From: Candidatus Scybalomonas excrementavium
GTDB taxonomy: Bacteria; Bacillota; Clostridia; Lachnospirales; Lachnospiraceae
Direction: 5' to 3'
Assembly: GCA_017694765.1 (NCBI GenBank)
Contig: JADIML010000269.1
Location: 1-8,011 of the forward strand
Length of the DNA: 8,011 bases
The translations under genes were made by a program, and so were the position numbers. Below are positions 7,409 to 8,011 of the stretch, one piece after another (within the stretch, counting starts at the first letter, position 1; the number at the start of each line of letters is the position of its first letter). The notes under the pieces were generated by a model. That model made no database searches, had not been told where the DNA came from, and saw nothing but the letters and a program-made list of their open reading frames with translations.

Positions 7409-7873
7409 ATGAAATCAAAAAGACAAGAGAAAATTATTGAGATTATAGAAACTTATGATATAGAAACACAAGATGAGTTAGCAGAAAAGCTACAACAGGC
7501 AGGATTTCAGACAACACAAGCGACAATTTCTCGTGATATTCGAGAGATGAAGTTGACTAAGATTTCATCACCAAACGGAAAGCAAAAGTATATTGCATTA
7601 AAGAGTGGGGACTATCAGACGATAGAAAAATATAAACGAGTGCTTGAAGATGGTATATTATCTATGGAAGTTGCACAAAATTTAATTGTGATTAAAACTG
7701 TAGTTGGTATGGCAATGGCAGTTGCAACAGCCATTGATAATTTACATATCATAGGACTCATTGGTTGTATTGCTGGAGATGATACGATTATGTGTGTGAC
7801 AAAGGATAATGAAACAGTAAAAGATGTTATGAGTAATATGAGAAAACTGGCTCATCGTGACACTGTAAAATAA
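7409..7873 (+). CDS. argR: Arginine repressor ArgR/AhrC
   Basis: ArgR is an arginine-sensing DNA-binding protein, usually hexameric, that represses arginine biosynthesis and in many Firmicutes activates catabolism. Starting at 7409 it has 154 residues, near the family's 150. The N-terminal winged helix-turn-helix (about 1-66) shows KRQEKIIEIIETYDIETQDELAEKL and the recognition helix TQATISRDIREMKLTKI (36-52). The C-terminal oligomerisation and arginine-binding domain (about 80-150) shows VVGMAMAVATAID (98-110) and GCIAGDDTIMCV (119-130). The usual GTIAGDDT reads GCIAGDDT, with the arginine-contacting Asp pair (124-125) kept. In the cluster it is expected to be followed by recN; here IS607-like DNA follows instead. 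I saw no convincing ARG box in this window, so autoregulation is not shown. Confidence 0.94.
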   Translation: MKSKRQEKIIEIIETYDIETQDELAEKLQQAGFQTTQATISRDIREMKLTKISSPNGKQKYIALKSGDYQTIEKYKRVLEDGILSMEVAQNLIVIKTVVGMAMAVATAIDNLHIIGLIGCIAGDDTIMCVTKDNETVKDVMSNMRKLAHRDTVK

Positions 7874-7877
7874 AGAT

Positions 7878-7884
7878 AGGAGGG
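7878..7884 (+). promoter_or_regulatory. Orphan Shine-Dalgarno sequence after argR
   Basis: AGGAGGG is a near-perfect ribosome binding site just 4 nt after the argR stop, but no ATG, GTG or TTG follows in the next 50 nt. The first ATG (7946) opens only a five-codon frame. It may be the remnant signal of the gene that formerly followed argR (recN is the expected one), cut off by the inserted element. It could also be chance purine-rich sequence or part of the element end. Confidence 0.5.
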
Positions 7885-7903
7885 TAACTAACAGTTAATA
7901 TAA

Positions 7904-7949
7904 ATCTATAAATATCTATAAAAATATAGAAGTTATTCATAGATTATGA
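7904..7949 (+). repeat. Short direct and inverted repeats upstream of the tnpA-like gene
   Basis: Two adjacent 10-bp copies, ATCTATAAAT (7904-7913) and ATCTATAAAA (7914-7923), differ only at the last base. The second overlaps a 6-bp inverted repeat, TCTATA (7915-7920) with TATAGA (7925-7930). A further inverted copy ATAGAT occurs at 7939-7944, inside a small palindrome TCATA-GAT-TATGA (7937-7949). By analogy with serine recombinases, such motifs could be TnpA binding sites at the element end; this is inference. AT-rich DNA makes some similarity likely by chance. Confidence 0.55.
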
Positions 7950-7955
7950 TACAAT
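7947..7955 (+). promoter_or_regulatory. Possible extended -10 promoter of the tnpA-like gene
   Basis: TGATACAAT contains an extended -10 element (TG, one base, TACAAT at 7950-7955), 19 nt before the ATG at 7975. No good -35 box is visible 17 bp upstream (TAGAAG). It overlaps the palindrome at 7937-7949, so a protein binding there could repress it. Confidence 0.4.
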
Positions 7956-7974
7956 CTTATTGAGGTGATAAATT

Positions 7975-8011
7975 ATGAAGTATTACTCAATAGGAGAATT
8001 CGCAAATAAAA
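7975..8011 (+). CDS. tnpA: IS607-type serine transposase TnpA, N-terminal 12 codons (runs off the window)
   Basis: Only MKYYSIGEFANK is visible. This is the start of a MerR-type helix-turn-helix. The pattern MKYYSIGEFAxx is what I recognise from IS607-family transposases, small serine recombinases of about 200 residues with an N-terminal MerR-like DNA-binding head and a resolvase catalytic domain that moves DNA through a circular intermediate. The ribosome binding site GAGGTGAT (7962-7969) lies 5 nt before the ATG, so the start is secure. The catalytic serine is beyond the window. The main alternative is an ordinary MerR-family regulator, which can begin similarly; the position in place of recN and the repeats upstream favour the transposase. 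Confidence 0.7.
   Translation, partial: MKYYSIGEFANK

Larger units (their letters stand above)
7883..8011 (+). mobile_element. Left end of a probable IS607-family insertion sequence (truncated by window edge)
   Basis: The call rests on the 12-codon start of an IS607-type TnpA at 7975 and on AT-rich DNA with short repeated motifs just upstream, where recN is expected. IS607 elements have no clear terminal inverted repeats and leave no long target duplication. They are reported to insert at GG dinucleotides, so the junction cannot be fixed by eye. The GG pairs within 7879-7884 are candidates, and the start coordinate given is a guess from these. An accessory tnpB with its guide RNA often lies downstream of tnpA in this family but would be beyond the window. 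Confidence 0.6.

Noticed and set aside
7901..7949. CRISPR array or riboswitch in the repeats after argR
   Set aside because: The repeat units are about 10 bp with no unique spacers, and no conserved aptamer-like structure is visible.

Overview
The window looks like chromosome from an AT-rich, endospore-forming Firmicute of the class Clostridia, and a Lachnospiraceae-like lineage is my best guess. The basis is the SpoIIIAH end at the left edge, strong AGGAGG-type ribosome binding sites, low-GC codon use, and the gene order asp23/yqhY - nusB - xseA - xseB - ispA - dxs - tlyA - nadK - argR. That order is a variant of the Bacillus yqhY-nusB-folD-xseA-xseB-ispA-dxs-tlyA-ahrC-recN cluster. Every gene is on the plus strand.

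Layout. Bases 1-525 are the 3' part of spoIIIAH, the last gene of the spoIIIA sporulation operon. The 526-628 gap carries a clear housekeeping-type promoter (TTGCAA, 17 bp, TATAAT), which appears to start a new transcription unit. That unit runs without another obvious promoter through nine genes: an Asp23/Gls24 (YqhY) protein, NusB, both exonuclease VII subunits, farnesyl diphosphate synthase, DXP synthase, the TlyA rRNA methyltransferase, NAD kinase and the ArgR repressor. Gaps inside it are mostly 2-40 bp. The exception is the asp23-nusB gap, which holds a very strong imperfect hairpin.

The unit mixes housekeeping functions: RNA synthesis (NusB), DNA processing (XseA/XseB), isoprenoid supply (Dxs makes the first MEP-pathway intermediate, IspA makes the C15 precursor for the undecaprenyl and other prenyl chains), ribosome modification (TlyA), NADP supply (NadK) and arginine-responsive regulation (ArgR).

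Right edge. Where recN usually follows argR, there is an orphan Shine-Dalgarno sequence (7878-7884), then about 90 bases of AT-rich, repeat-bearing DNA, then the first 12 codons of a protein starting MKYYSIGEFANK. This N-terminus matches the MerR-like head of IS607-family serine transposases (TnpA). I therefore read the right end as the left end of an IS607-type element inserted directly behind argR. Only about 130 bases of it are visible, so its extent, its tnpB and its effect on recN cannot be judged here.

The core of the window is well-known housekeeping sequence, and I see no evidence of a new system within it. The points most worth a second look are the IS607-like junction with its repeats, and the hairpin before nusB. 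No intergenic stretch exceeds 300 bases.
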